A DNA stretch of 64,000 nt, from contig BSBK01002160.1 in NCBI GenBank assembly GCA_027943335.1, positions 5,001 to 69,000 of the forward strand, read 5' to 3'. This document shows, one piece after another, positions 1 to 13,376 of this stretch (the stretch's first letter is position 1; every line of letters begins with the position of its first letter). A program made the position numbers and the translations under genes. The DNA is from Chamaecyparis obtusa (lineage: Eukaryota; Streptophyta; Pinopsida; Cupressales; Cupressaceae). The notes beneath the pieces are model-generated. The model saw only the letters and a list, made by a program, of their open reading frames with translations, ran no database searches and was not told the origin of the DNA.

Positions 1-1192
1 TCATTAATCTCATTCATCCCCAGTGTGGCATTAATGTCTAGATGTAGTAATCATATAAGAATGAGATGATGATTGATGAAAAAGATTTGAAAATATTCAA
101 TCATGTAGTTTATTAATCTAGTAAAACTACATTATAGTGTCTGCACAATGATCTTTTGGTTTGTTTCTACTACTTATAGTAATACCAATATTTCAATTAA
201 AGACAAGTTTTATGATCTAATAAGTAGTGTACTTTTTTTAGAATGGTATAGTGTATTCTTAGTGTTATTTAGATACATTTGGATACATTTTTGTTGGATA
301 ATGTTCATATTATATTTTTATCATACTGCATATATTTTTGGTAATATTTATGGTTCACAAGTGAGTGTTAATGTTTTATACTCAGTATATTCAATTACAT
401 TGTGTTTACATATGTCTGCATACATACCTTAGTTGGGATTATTCTTTTGGTCTGAACATGTCTCACAAGTGATGTTGGGTTTCTATTTTTTGTCTCACCT
501 TGGTAGGTGGATATCTACATTATTCATGAGTGGTTTGGAAGATGTTCCTTAGCTAACTAGTTCTAAAATCTTTAGTTTTCCTACTAACACATTATGTTTT
601 GTAGATGTCATTAATTGATGTGTGAATTGATGGATATACCTTAGAAGAGTGTATTGAGATATATTTGGGTCTCATCTCTCTTCTGGGTGGATGGATTCAT
701 GTATCTTGGTTTTGCATGACATATTTCATGTAATATTTTTTAATCTTCGTTGAGTCTAAGTTGATGTAAAGATTTTAATGATATATCTTATATTTAAGGA
801 ATATAATTCATGGGTAGAGGTGCATGGAAATATGTGGAAAAGTGTGTTAAAGTAGAAGAGTGAGTTATGTAAGAAGGAGAAGGTAAATAAAAGAAGTAGA
901 TATATAGTGACTTAAGCATCAAATAGATACATTCAAAGTTTGATTGTTTCTGTCTCATTTTCCATAGATCCTTCTTTCATTTCTAAAGTTCATGTTGTTG
1001 GTTGACAATGAGTGTTCTAGCATTTCATTTTGTATCTTTCTCTAAAGTTAGTGAACCTTAGTTGCAAGTCTTGAGTATTGAACCTAAATCTTTGTAATTA
1101 AATATTTATATACATATTGTGAGATAGCTCTCACCATTTTTTTCCTAGATTTTGTTTTTTCACACAAATATAGTGTTCTTGCATTAATCCTA
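1..1192 (+). repeat. Element E, long direct repeat copy 1 (LTR-like)
   Basis: This stretch aligns along its whole length with 2368-3581; both contain the phrase TCATTCATCC near the start and a GTGTTCTT block near the end. Two direct copies of about 1.2 kb flanking about 1.2 kb of other sequence is the layout of a small LTR element. The left end probably lies just outside the window. No primer binding site is obvious, so orientation is uncertain. A hydrophobic plus-strand ORF at 148-432 is not conserved in the second copy and is not called as a gene. Confidence 0.6.
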
Positions 1193-2367
1193 CCTTTTGG
1201 TTTATTATTTCATAAAAGATAATTTATTATGGTGATGTGAAGTTTATTAAGATCTAAATTTAAATTATTATTGTGGTCCAAACTAATTCACAACCCCACT
1301 CTTAATCCTTCTATGAGTTCGTAAAACTTGTCTATTATACTTTTTTGACCAACAAACCTTAATGTGTTGTAGAAGAGGTGTATCAGGGATATTAATGGAA
1401 AGAGAAATGAAATTAAAGTATATGTGAATGTTTGATTTGGATCAAATACCAATTGTTGGTGTAAGGATGAGACATTTTGTAACAAATGGTTAGTGGTGGA
1501 TTCAATGGATGAATTAGCTTGTGATCATTTTGATTTTGATGGAGGATTCAAAGATGTAGAATTACAATACACCGACTATAAACGAGATGATTGAGAAGAA
1601 AATGGAAGGATTTTTGTAGGTGGAACATAAGTTTATTGGATTATAGAATTTTCCCCACTACTAACACATGTAGTATTTTTTGTACAAGTAACCATGGTGG
1701 AAGATGTAGATGTAGGAATAGACATGGGCATCTCAACATGATTCAAATGATTTGAATAGCCAAGCACCTCAACACAACTAGCTAATTTTATAGTGTTTTC
1801 ATTCACTATCTGAGCTATACCATGTAAAATTTCCACAATGTCTCCATAGTTTTGAATCAACCTCCTTAAACCTTTAATCTTTAAGCTTGCCTCTCCACCC
1901 TCGTACTTTTAACTCAATAATTTTTTAATTATTTATAATTTGTTTTCAAGATTCCCCAAGTGTTTGTTAGAGACTTTACTAGAAGAGTTGTCGTCATTAT
2001 CAAAATTATAGGGAGATGAATTCTCAGTAATGATGGGCATGCAAAGTGTCATATTAAGAGAAGTGGATTCACTAGAAATCCTTACCATTATGTTATCTAA
2101 CTCAAGATCAGTCTATAACTTATTCTCATTGAAATATTGGATTTGGGACAATAGGTAATGAAGCTCATACACAAAAAAGATAATTCGAAGAGAAGTGATT
2201 ATAAAATGAAAAATGGAGATAAAATGATTACTTAGCCACCTATTTAAGCATTCAAAGAACATAAGAAATGCATATTAAATATTTATAAGAGTCGGTTGGT
2301 CTACTTCTACTCAAGAGTTGTCTTTATCTTTTTTATCAACTTTTTAATATCAGCTTTAAAAATTTTG
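1193..2367 (-). pseudogene. Element E internal region with degenerate minus-strand ORF
   Basis: The minus strand carries one reading frame, with stops, over about 1288-2120. It includes ORF pieces at 1288-1485 and 1633-1860 in the same frame. The translation is rich in S, T, N, K and L and contains a helical stretch around 'GLRRLIQNYGDIVEILHGI' that could be a coiled coil. No gag, protease or reverse transcriptase motif is visible. The part near 1200-1570 recurs at about 57415-57828. It could be the tail of an accessory ORF like those in other elements of this window, but I cannot assign a function. Confidence 0.35.
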
Positions 2368-3581
2368 ATGTCATTAATTTCATTCATCCCTAGTGTGGCA
2401 TTAATGTCTAGTTGTAGTAATCATAGAAGACTAATACGATGATTAATGAAGAATAAATATCGAAAACTATTAAATTCTATAGGTTGTTAATTTGGTATAG
2501 CTACCTCTTACTGTCTACAGAATGGTGTTTTGGTTTATTACTACTACTTGTCGTAAAACCTATATTGTAATTTAAGACAAGTTTTATGCCTTGATAAGTA
2601 GTGTTCTCTATCAAAATGGTCTAGAGTATTCTTGGTATTATTTGGATATGTTTGGATAAATTTTTTCTAGATAATTTTATTATTCTTTATTGATCATAGA
2701 TTATATTTTTTGGTGATATTTTTGGTTCACTAGTGAACTTTAATGTTATATACTTAATATGATCAGTTGTGTTGTTTTTTTGTTTGTCTCCATGTATTAC
2801 CTTACCTAGGATCTTTATTTTGGTTTATAAATGTCTCACAAGTGATGTTGGGTTGATATTTTGGGTCTAACCTTGGTTTGTAAAGACTTGAATCCTTCAT
2901 GAGTGGTTCATAAGATGTTCCTTGGATCTTTGGTTCTATAAGCTTTAATTTGTCTATTCACAGGTTATGCTTCAGTGATGGGCCTGCTCGATGTAGAAAT
3001 TGATGAATATATCTTAGAAGAGTGTGTGGAGATTATTTGGGTCATATATTTCTCCTAGGGTGGACCACTTCATGTATCTTAGGTTCATATGACCTCTTTT
3101 ATGTAATAATTTTATATCTTCATTGAGGTCAACTTGATGTAAATATTTTAATGATCCATTTTATATCTAAGGAATGCAATTCATAGGTATAGGTGTGTGG
3201 AATTGTGTGGTGAAGTGTAGCAAATTGGAAGAGAAAATTATGTAATAATGAGAAGAGAAAGAAGATAAGAGGATATACAATAGTCTGAGCATTAAAGAGA
3301 TAGATTCAAAGTTTGGTTGATGCTAACTCATTTTTAGAGGATCCTTATTTAATTTATAAAGTTCATATTTTGTAATGATAGCAAGTCTTCTAGAAGTACA
3401 TTTTTTATCTTTCTCTAAAGCTAGTGAATATTAATTGAAAGCCTTGAGAAGTGAGGTCTTTAGTAGTGATCCTAACTCTTTGTAATTAAATATTTATGTA
3501 CATATTGTGATATATCTCCCACTCTGGTTTTTCCTAGATTTGGGTTTTCCATACAAATATGGTGTTCTTATGTTGATCCCA
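2368..3581 (+). repeat. Element E, long direct repeat copy 2 (LTR-like)
   Basis: Direct repeat of 1-1192. The copies differ by many substitutions, so this is an old element. The copy starts near TGATGTCATT and ends near TTGATCCCA, consistent with TG...CA termini, although copy 1 ends in TA. Its right end abuts a truncated Copia LTR at 3582, suggesting that E inserted there. Confidence 0.55.
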
Positions 3582-4142
3582 TATTGTGATAAATTCACCC
3601 ACTCTAATCACATAAACTCAATGAGATCCAACAACATGAATAGGAAATGATCTAGAAATATCATCAAGTAATGTGAAATGCCACATAAATGACCAAAATA
3701 ACTCTATCTCAAAATTCACCAAATCTCTACGCTATTGATCAAGAACACCAATCAGTAACCTCTGTCACTCAAGGAAAATAGCCTCTCAACATTAAAATCA
3801 TGAACCAATCAAGCTAAGAACACACATCCATGTCCTAAAATCATCACAAGGTTAGAAACTATAAATATTGTATAACCAAACCACACTGAAAAATTGTCTC
3901 TTCTCAAATACCAAAATATTAGTATGTGATAAACCATTCATAACTCACTCAAATCAACATGAGAACCTCTATAAATTGACATAGGTCAAATACAGGCATC
4001 CCTAAAACAATTTTTACATTTGTAGCATCTAATCTTCAATATAGTATTCATACCAAATAAATATTCTCACTGATCATACCAGGAACACTATCACAAATAG
4101 TAGGAATATATTGACATCAATGAGAAAACATCAATGTCAGCA
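3582..4142 (-). repeat. Truncated Copia LTR (COP-A family), minus orientation
   Basis: The reverse complement of this segment matches 4870 to about 5440, the start of the COP-A 5' LTR. Shared phrases include the TGCT(G/A)ACATTGATG start and an internal AATAGGAAATGATCTAGAAA. It lies downstream, on the minus strand, of a Copia RNase H fragment at 4560-4869, so it is the 3' LTR of an older family member, cut short by element E at its far end. Confidence 0.65.
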
Positions 4143-4559
4143 CATCTATGCATGATAATCCAAAAATATTTCCCTTTTTCATCCATGGAAACATATGATA
4201 TGAAAAATGATCAATGCATAAAGAAATCAAAACATCAATACCAAATGTACTACTAACAATATCCATAATATTATCTTTCAAAGTCTCTTTAAAAAGTTTT
4301 CTCCACCTAAGAACAATAACTCCCCCCTAGTCTCAAAACTTTTTTTCACATGACTATCTCTCCCCCTTTCACATCAATGATAAAGGAACCTATATGCATT
4401 AAGTCATAGAAGCCAAAATTACCATATCAATTGAATATCTCTCTCAAAACATAATAAGATACCTCACAAGACTAACTACTCCCCTTGAGTAGCAAGAACC
4501 AAAACATAAATTTATATCAATAAGAATCCGTGTAAGAACACTAGATTGGTGCACATCAA
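4143..4559 (-). other. 3' untranslated part of older Copia copy
   Basis: The stretch lies between an RNase H fragment and its 3' LTR. On the minus strand it holds purine-rich runs, including AGGGGGGAG around 4320-4335, and no reading frame of note. I see no separate gene here. Confidence 0.45.
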
Positions 4560-4869
4560 TGCATCTCTAGCTTTGATCAGGAGGGGAAATCACCCTAATA
4601 TTACCTTTTATATACTCAAAAGTATCCTTTGACAAGGGCTTTATGAAGATATCTGCAATCTACTCTTTAGTAGACAAATATTCTGATCTAAATTATTTTT
4701 CACTAACCTTATCTCTCAATAAATTATACTTGATAGATATATGCTATGTATTTGAGTGTAACACATGATTCTTTGAAATATTAATAGCACTTGAATTATC
4801 ACATTTGATAGAAATCGGTTTATCAATACTTACTGTGATATCTTTCAACATTCACTTCATCCATACACG
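4560..4869 (-). pseudogene. Copia RNase H C-terminal fragment
   Basis: The minus-strand translation reads as the end of a Ty1/copia polyprotein: a 'VWMK.MLKDI' motif, then 'CDNSSAINISKN', then a region like 'NTKHISIKYNLLRDKV', and an 'ADIF.KPL' tail. These match the RNase H end of Copia elements, including COP-B in this window at 9068-9397. The upstream half of RNase H is missing because the COP-A LTR begins at 4870, exactly where the homology ends. It contains stops and is not functional. Confidence 0.75.
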
Positions 4870-5815
4870 TGCTAACATTGATGTTTTTTTATTGATGTCA
4901 ACATATCCCTACTATTTGTACTAATAGTGTTCTTGGTATGATTAGTGAGAATATTTTCTAGGTATGGTTGGTGTATTGAAGATCAGATGTTTTGATTGTA
5001 TAGATGGCTTTAAGAATGTTTTTAGTTGACCTATGCTAATTTATAGAGGTTTGCATGGTGATTTGAGTGAGTTATGAATAATTGATTAGAGATTGGTATT
5101 TTGGTGTTCAAGAAGAGACAATGTTTCAATGTCTGGATGAGTGTGGTTTGGTTATGCAATATTTATGGATGATAACCTAGTGGTGAGTTTAGGACATGTA
5201 TATGTGTTCTTAGCTAAAGTGTTTCATGATTTAGATTTTGGAAAGATATTTTTCTTGAGTGATAACTGATTGGTTTTCTTAATGAACAGTGTAGAGATAA
5301 TGGTGAATTCTGAGATAATGTTTTTTTGGTCATTTTAGTGGCATTTCATGTTACTTTCTAATCTTTCTAGATCATTTCCTATTCATGTGTTTGGATTGCA
5401 TTGACTTATGTGATCAAATTGGGTGAATTTATTGTGGTGTGTTGGTGTTCTTATTATTCTTGGATGACAGGCAGTGTAGTGTTTTGTGATGGATCATGGC
5501 ATGATTTATGGAGCTGGAGTATATTTAAGGATGAAGATTTGGATCCTTACTATGTATTTTCTAACATGTTTTTGATTATATTAATGATTATATAATATTT
5601 GATTAAGTATTTGTAATTGGGAGTTAAGGTTGATGTTGACCTTGTTTATTTGTACAAGGTTGATGAAATGTATGAAAAGATGTAAGAAATTATAATTGCA
5701 AACGTATGAGAGAGGATCGTGCATATGTATGAGAGATTCTATGAAGAGGTATGAGTGGAACTTGCAATTGAGATAGAGATCTGATGCACCATGTACTTAA
5801 TTAGAACTATATTGG
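4870..5815 (+). repeat. COP-A 5' LTR, left part
   Basis: Starts TGCTAACATTGATG, matching the start of the inverted LTR copy ending at 4142. It is interrupted at 5816 by GYP-C. The rest of the LTR, ending in TTTTCTAACA next to a primer binding site, lies at 42218-42628, for a rebuilt length of about 1,357 bp. Attribution of the two parts to one LTR is inferred from position and orientation, because no full copy is in the window. Confidence 0.6.
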
Positions 5816-7137
5816 TGTTGGCTAAAATATTTGTACCTTATCAAATTTTATGTACTGACTCTATCCCCTTTAAATAAACAAATCTTCAGACAAAAATTGT
5901 GTAAAAATTCATTTTGTTTCCCTCTAAATTTTGAATTTAAGGTATAGCTCCCTCTTTGGATATTGAAAAAATCATCCCTAACTATGCATGCTTTTAACCA
6001 AAAAGCAAATAAGGAAACATGCATTCATTTATTAATATAAAATGAACATAGAAATTAAATGGACATATCATAACAAACAAAAAATCATATTTTTATACAC
6101 ATAATCATACTCATATACATTTACCAATTATCAATAATCCACATGCCAAATAATCATTCCTACATATAAGCTTGAAATTAAATCAATCTACTAGGAAGAG
6201 TTAATCATCCACAAAGAAACAATCACTCCACAAGTTTGAACACATAGAATTGAACTTATCCAATAGATCAAATATGTTTCCATTCTCATACAAAAATCTA
6301 TTTCAAACTTATATTTAAAAACACACATCTCAAAATATATTTTGTCAAAAAGTTTATTTTAAAAATCCAAAATTTTGAACCTCTCACATATCTTTATTTT
6401 CTATATATATAGAGAGAACCATCTAAACTATGATTAAATAAAACTACTAAGGTTCAAAACTATCCTCACGACAAAGTTTAAGTAATTTTTATAACTAAAT
6501 CCATGATTTTAGGATGAACATCCTAGAGTCTAGAGAGAGATTCTAAATAAAACTAAGAAGTAGGAATATGCTCCTATTGTATGGATCGGCTATTTTATGA
6601 GGAAGGACCATGTAATTCTTTCCACCCCTTGTAAGCATTAACAAAATCTCGGATTGCTAGAATATTGGGGTTTTTGGTGTGTAGGATCGATAGCTTTGAA
6701 GCTTCTTTCTCCCATTTGAGCTTGGTCACCCTATCTAAATGCTTCAGTAGTTAATTAACACATAGGTATAGTAGGGATTCCACTTAAGAAACTTTAGTAA
6801 AGTTAGCACTGGTTGGATTTTTCTCCTTCTTTTCTCACCCAACCTTATTCTTGAAGGATTTCACAATAGCATCCATATCATGTTCTATTGTACCATAATT
6901 CCAAACATAGGTCAAATCAATGCATTGCACATCATTGACAAGGCACTAGTTGAGGTCATGTAATTCCTTCTCTAGCTTTTTAAACTCAACGAGGGAAGCT
7001 TTAAGCACAGACTTCCTATAGTGTATATTTTTCTTTAGTGTAAACAATAGACATTCATCCACATGTTTCAAAGGTTTACCTGATAGGAATTTATTAACCT
7101 CATATTTTTGAACCTCATAGATTTGCAAGGAAGTAGG
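5816..7137 (-). repeat. GYP-C 3' LTR, terminal part
   Basis: Matches 37329 to about 38640 of the 5' LTR, from TGTTGG (TATTGG in the other copy) on. It carries a small ORF at 6946-7128 corresponding to the C-terminal coiled-coil-like end of the LTR-borne ORF. COP-B inserts at 7138; GTAGG at 7133-7137 is its target duplication. Confidence 0.85.
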
Positions 7138-8634
7138 TGTTAATATGATTTACAACAATAGAGAGGGGGGGTGAATCAGTTGTTCTAAAGTCTAGATGTA
7201 TAAAAACAATCTTTAAACTCTTCAACAAATCAAATCTAATAACCAACACCTACTCGATCATTATTGATTGCATAACAAAAACATATAACAGTGTAGTCCA
7301 CTTATCCAATAGCATCTAACTTGTAAAACACAGAAATGTTCAAACCAAAACATTCACACAAGTATCAACACCAGGATTTATAGTGGAAACCCAATTTGGA
7401 AAAAACCACTTTGTAACATGTTACTATTATGTTCACTCTTCTGAAGTGAGCTCGGTGAAAAGCCAACCCTGTCAAAGGTTACAAACACACTATCAGGTGT
7501 GATTCAGTTAAAGGATTTAAACCACTCTGTTAAAAGTGTGCCTTGTTATAGGACTTACATACACTCCATTAGAATGCAACCTTGTTCAAAGGATTTATAC
7601 CTATGACTATTAATTCAACCTCTGTTAAAAGGATTTTGACTATTACAATGGTGAGAAAGTAGCAGTAATATTGATCTGAGAAACGTACAACTCACTTTGC
7701 AAATATCAGATCCAATTCCATACACATATGTTGGCTTACTGGCTATGAACCTTTTCCATCTCCATCACTGATCTGCTCGGAACCCTTCGAGCGATCACAA
7801 CACTTCTCCTTCAGTCTTTTCTACTTAGACAGTCAATAACATCAACAATACTTCCAGCATCCACTTCTCTCTCTCTATATATCTTCAACCTCTCGCTTAG
7901 GTTGCCTTAACACTACCTCTTTTGGGTCAATACATCTTTTTATGCTTAATCTCCTTCATAGATCTTAGGGTTAGGTCAGATTCATTGAATCTGTTCTACA
8001 TTATGTTCTTCAACTATCCTTTTAGAAATATCTCAAATCTTCTTAAATATTTACAATAAAACATTTTACAGTGCATTAAATGCTTTCATAAAATCAATAA
8101 ATAAAGTCAACACATTTTACATAATCCAAGAATTCAACGATGTCAGTTGGAAATCTGAATTCTTCATCAAATGCAAAATACTGATGCTCGGTCAATACTA
8201 TGTCCAACTTCTCGGTGTTCTCTGGAAAGCTCGATCACCACATAAACTATTTTCTCGGCTAACACTATCTTCCTCGTCAATTAACTGGTGTTCGGTCAAC
8301 ACTAATTTTACATGGCACTCACTAACTCGATCGACACAAACAACACTCGGCTTAAACTAGATTTCTTCACTTTTTCTCAATTAAGCCTACTAGTTTAGTC
8401 TTCATTCTTACTTAGATAAACAATACCTTGTCTTATCATTGTGCCACATAATCAAGTACTAATTGAAGTATCAAGATAACTCAACCTTTCCTTAGGTGTT
8501 ATTGTTATCAACCCTTTCTATCCCCTTAGCAACACTCAAATAGATATAGTACTTTCTTAAATAGCAATAGTCTTACTAGTTAAGGTTTGACATCAATGAC
8601 AATACAACAATTGCTTCAATTGCAGTTTCCAACA
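7138..8634 (-). repeat. COP-B 3' LTR
   Basis: 1,497 bp. On the plus strand it starts TGTTAATATG and ends GTTTCCAACA. It is a direct copy of 13377-14871, and a third copy in opposite orientation is a solo LTR at 50797-52288. It contains the C-rich/G-rich run near 7163 and repeated short 'CTCGG' words, and no reading frame of note. Confidence 0.95.
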
Positions 8635-9067
8635 ATCTCTCTCTTTGGCATTGATGGCAACACCATATGAATATCACATGAGTTACCAACCAGCCCAAAA
8701 ACTTATCTATCCATCAAAGAAATTTATAATATCCTTAGCTTCATTCTGATACAGAATCAATTAGCCATGCTTGACCATCCATTGAATTTCTCCAACTATC
8801 TTGATCTTCTCATTTTGTGTATTCATCTATCATCATCTCCCTCTTTGACAAAAATGCCAAAGCAGCAAAAAAAACATACATCCTGCAAATGTAGATATCA
8901 TTCTTTCAATTTAGTATTATATTTCTCCCTCTGTCATCTTACTTATGACTTATTCTAAATTTTTTGTGTTCTTCACAACTCTAGGCTACCCCTAAAGTGT
9001 GACCTTTCTTTACATCAATTTGTTAGATGTTCTTTGTAGCACACTTGATGCAGTGCTCCTCGCTTGA
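8635..9067 (-). other. COP-B 3' untranslated region with polypurine tract
   Basis: Immediately next to the 3' LTR the minus strand reads GCCAAAGAGAGAGAT, a good polypurine tract that would prime plus-strand DNA synthesis. The rest is T/C-rich on the plus strand and holds no convincing ORF. Confidence 0.75.
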
Positions 9068-12000
9068 CTAGGCAGCCTCAATTAGGGGAAGGACCCCTAA
9101 TTGACTTCTCAGGTATTCATGAGCTTCTTTAGGTAAAGCTTTAGTGAATATATCTGCTAATTGTTCCTTGGTATTCACATATTCCATGCGGACCTCTTTA
9201 TCTTGTACCAGTTCTCTCAAGTAATGATACTTGATGGAAATGTATTTGGTCTTTGTGTGCATCACTAGGTTTTTAGAGATGTTGATAGCACTTGTGTTGT
9301 CACAAAAGATGACAACTGGTTCAGTGATTTCTTTTATCATTCCTACCAACAATTGCTTTATCCATATCAAATTTGAACAATTCACAGTTGCAGCCACATA
9401 CTCAGCTTCAGCAGTAGATTGGGAAATGCAATTTTGTTTCTTGCTTGTCCAGGAAACTAATCTCTATCCAAGAAAGAAAGCTCCACCATTGGTACTCTTT
9501 CTGTCATCTACATTTCCTGCCCAATCAACATCTATATACTCTCAGTTCAAATTTTTCATGCTTCTTGTAGTACAATCCATAGTCAGCAGTTCCCTTCAAA
9601 TATCTCATGATTCTTTTAACCGCCATCATGTGAGTTTCCTTAGGATTGGTAGAAAATCTTTCCACAATCCCAACAGCTAGTGCAATATCTGGTCTACTAT
9701 GTACAACATATTGTAGCTTTCTGATCATAGATATATACAAAGTTTGGTTAACTTCTAGAGCATCATCATTCTTAGACAACTTCTATCCAGTAGCCATGGG
9801 AGTACTTACTGGCCTTGAATCTTCCATACCAAAGGTTTTCAGTATCTCATGAACATATTTAGACTGGGTGATGAAAATTCCTTTCTCCATCTGATATACT
9901 TGCAAACCAACAAAAAATTTGATCTCCCCAAACATACTCATTTCAAATTCTGTTTGCATTTCTTTTGAGAATTTCTTACACAAGGCATCTTGTCCACCAA
10001 ATATAATATCATCTACAAAGATCTTGGCTAATAGGATTCGTTTACCTTCTTCATCTTTCATGTATAGATTTCTTGTATCATTTGTCCTTGAGAATCCAAT
10101 CTATATTAGGTAGTTGTGCAATCTCTCATACCATGCTCTCGGAACTTGCTTTAGTCCATACAGTGCTTTATTCAGTTTGCAAACCATGTGTCTTCTATTT
10201 GGATCAACAAATCCTTCTGGCTGTTCAATATATACTTCTTCTTCCAATATACCATTTAAAAATGTATACTTGACATCCATTTGGTATACCTTGAAATCTT
10301 TATAGGCAGCATATGCAAGTAGAGTTCTAACTCCTTCCAATCTTGCTACAGGGGAAAATGTTTCCCCATAATCTATTCCTTTTTCTTGTGTGTAGCCTTT
10401 GCATACCAACCTAGCCTTGTTTCTTGTGATTTGACCATGTTCATTTAGCTTATTATGAAATACCCACTTTGTCCCAATGACATTCATATCTTCTAGTCTC
10501 GACACTAGAGTCTAGGTATCATTCTTCTCTATCTGGTGAATCTCCTCATTCATTGCTTTTATCCAGTCTTCATTTTCTAATGCCTCCTTTGTTGTCTTAG
10601 GCTCATATTCACATAGTAAACATGTTGGATCTCTTGCCTTGCTTCTGGTCTGATTTCTAGTATCTTTATCTCCAATGATCTGTTCAAGCTTATGATGTCT
10701 CCTTACATATTGTGCTAGAATAGGTTATGCTCTTCTTTCATTTGGCTCATCAGGTTCACCAACAAGATTGTCAAATTCAACTTCTAAATGCTCGGCAACC
10801 TCTTCTTGATACTCAGTAGCTTCTTCCTATCGCTCGACACATTCTTCTTCTCTCTCGGCATTGTTATCTTGATGCTCAGCATTGCTTATCTGAGACTCAG
10901 CATCAGGTGCAGGTCTTTCACTTGCCTCTTCTTCCTCTATATACACAAAAGATCTATAATCTTCTGGTACTTTGTTACTGTCAGCTTCATTTTTCTCTGC
11001 ATACTCATGAACTTTGACATTCACACTTTCCACAATTTTGTTAGTGTTAGAATTCAAACACTTATAAGCTTTACTTTTTGTGGAATAGCCTAGGAATATA
11101 CCCTCATCACTTTTAGCATCAAATTTTTCATTCCTACTATCCTTCAATATGTGGCACTTACTTCCAAAAATTCTAAAGTGCTTTACATTCGGTGCGTACC
11201 CATGCCATAATTCATAAGGTGTTAGATTTGTACCTTTTTTTATCTGTACTCGGTTAAGAGTATAAACAACTATACTTACAACTTCTTTCCAATACTTCTA
11301 TGCAACATTCTTTTCAATCATCAATGTCTATGCATAGCCCAAGATAGATCTCTTCCTTCTCTCTTCTATACCATTCTATGGAGGAGTTCTAGGTGCAGAC
11401 ATCTGTCTTTTGATCCCTCTATCATTGCAAAATAGATTAAACTCATTTGATGTAAATTCTCCACCTCGGTTAGATCTCAGAAACTTCAGGTTTTTACCAG
11501 TCTCTTTTTCAACCTTAGCCACATACCACTTAAAAAATTGGAAAGCATCAGATTTTTCCTTTAAGAACATTAAATGCATCATTCTGGTATAATCACCAAC
11601 AAACAAGATAAAATATCTAGTACCACAATAGCTTTGTACACCCATCGATCCACAAAGGTCAGTATGAACTAAATCTAAGATATTCTGAGAAGTAAAGGTT
11701 TTTCTCTTGAAACTAGACTTAGTCATCTTACCCAACTGACATTCTTTGCACATTACATTCTCAGGTTTCTTCAATCTAGGTAGACCTCTCACTTTCTTTT
11801 TCTTGCTAATTTCTACCAGATTGTTAAAGGTAACATGACATAGCTTCTTATGCCATAACCAAATATCATCAAGTTGTGCAATCATACATGTTTCTTCAGA
11901 TAGGTCTAGATAGAACAAATTACCTCTTGTATGTTCTCCACTTCCAATCGGTTCACCTGTGGCATCAAATATTCTGGCCTTCCTGTGATGAAATTCCACT

Positions 12001-13328
12001 CGATAGCCAATGCTATTAAGCTGTGGAACACTCAACAGATTATATTTAAGACCCTCAACCCAATAGGCATTTTCACAAGAGATCTTATCAGTCAGCTTAA
12101 TCAATCCTTTTCCTCTAACAGGACGTGGTGCATCATTTCCAAATTTCACACTCCTACCTTTATAATGATTAAAGTTATCAAACTTACTCTTATCTCTAGT
12201 CATATGATGTGAACAACCACTATCAATAATATATTTATCATTTTTGTTCACATTAGATATCAATGCAATTTTCTCAGCCTCATCAGATTCATCTTTCATT
12301 GCAACATAGACAACTTCAATTTCAAAATCATCACTATCAGTGTCAGTCTCTTCTTCAGCAATGTAGCAGGATTTCTTACCTTTCCCCTTGTAGTCCTTGT
12401 ATCTTCGGTAACCTCTATCTTCTCTTTTGTCTTTATGCTTGCTATCTCTTTCTTCATCCTTATTATCCCTGTCAGGACATCTAGTAGCTATATGACCAAC
12501 TTTATTACATGAAAAACATATAATAGGGAGTTTACCTTTGTACCTTCCTTTTCCCCTTTTCAGTCTTCTAGCCATAAGAGTTTCTAGATCCTCAAGTTCT
12601 TTATCAGATGTGCCACTATCACTATCACTTTCACTGATGCATCTTTCTTTTTCCTTCTTTGACTTATTCAGAACCATTTGTGACTTAAAAGCACATTCAA
12701 TACTACCAACAGTGAAGTTATCATAGTTAGAAAGTTCAAAAGCAATAAGCTTACCAACCAAACTTTCTAAAGTAAGGGCATTGGGAGAGTTACATCTAGA
12801 TTCGTGGATTGTAAAAATTTTGATTGCATAGATACGATGCAGAGTTCTCAATACTTTTCCTATTACAGTTTCATCCTCAATAGTTCCATTTCCTCCTCTA
12901 ATAGCATTTACAACTTCTTTTATTCTACCATAATATTATGCAATAATATCACCTTCTTGCATTCTCATTTCATCAAATTTACCTCTTAGGCTCTCAAATT
13001 TTGCTCTCAACACATTCACATCACCGCCATAGATACTTGCAAGGGTGTCCCACATTTATTTTGCAGTACTACAGTATTTGATTTCTTCAAATTCTAGATA
13101 ACTTAGGGAAGATGCGATCTCCAACATTACTTGGTTGTGCTCTTGTTTAGATTTCATTTCCTCAGCAATCAGAGGTGCAACAGGTGTGACATAGTCATGC
13201 TCAATGTAATACTTAGCAGAATTACACATATCGGCCAGATGCAGCTTCATCAAACTTTGCCATGCAGGAAATTTTTCCTTATTCAGCTTTGGTACCTCCT
13301 TCTTATACATCTTGATCATTTGCTTCAA
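9068..13328 (-). pseudogene. COP-B gag-pol polyprotein (Ty1/copia)
   Basis: About 1,420 codons, one frame except for a shift near 9530. In order: gag (from 13328) with zinc knuckle 'CFSCNKVGHIATRC' near 12500; protease 'IIDSGCSHHM' near 12225; GAG-pre-integrase 'LWHKKLCH...CKECQLGK' near 11750-11860; integrase with 'VHTDLCG' and 'LRSNRGGEF'; a linker with many E and D; RT with '[16 protein letters not shown]' and catalytic 'FVDDIIFG' near 10020; and RNase H with 'TAEAEY' and 'CDNTSAINISKN'. The integrase motif normally reads RSD, so the second catalytic Asp is changed to Asn. Stops are scattered, for example after 13056, at 11376 and at 10101. The start was chosen 36 bp downstream of the primer binding site. 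Confidence 0.93.
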
Positions 13329-13363
13329 GTACCTTCAAAATTATTCTCTGTAAGCACCAACAA

Positions 13364-13374
13364 CTCTGATACCA
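13364..13374 (-). promoter_or_regulatory. COP-B primer binding site (initiator tRNA-Met type)
   Basis: The minus strand reads TGGTATCAGAG two bases after the 5' LTR. This is the standard plant Copia primer binding site complementary to the 3' end of initiator tRNA-Met. Confidence 0.9.
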
Positions 13375-13376
13375 AT

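Noticed and set aside
148..432. 94-residue hydrophobic plus-strand ORF that could be a membrane protein
   Set aside because: It lies in the element E repeat, and the homologous part of copy 2 does not keep the frame.
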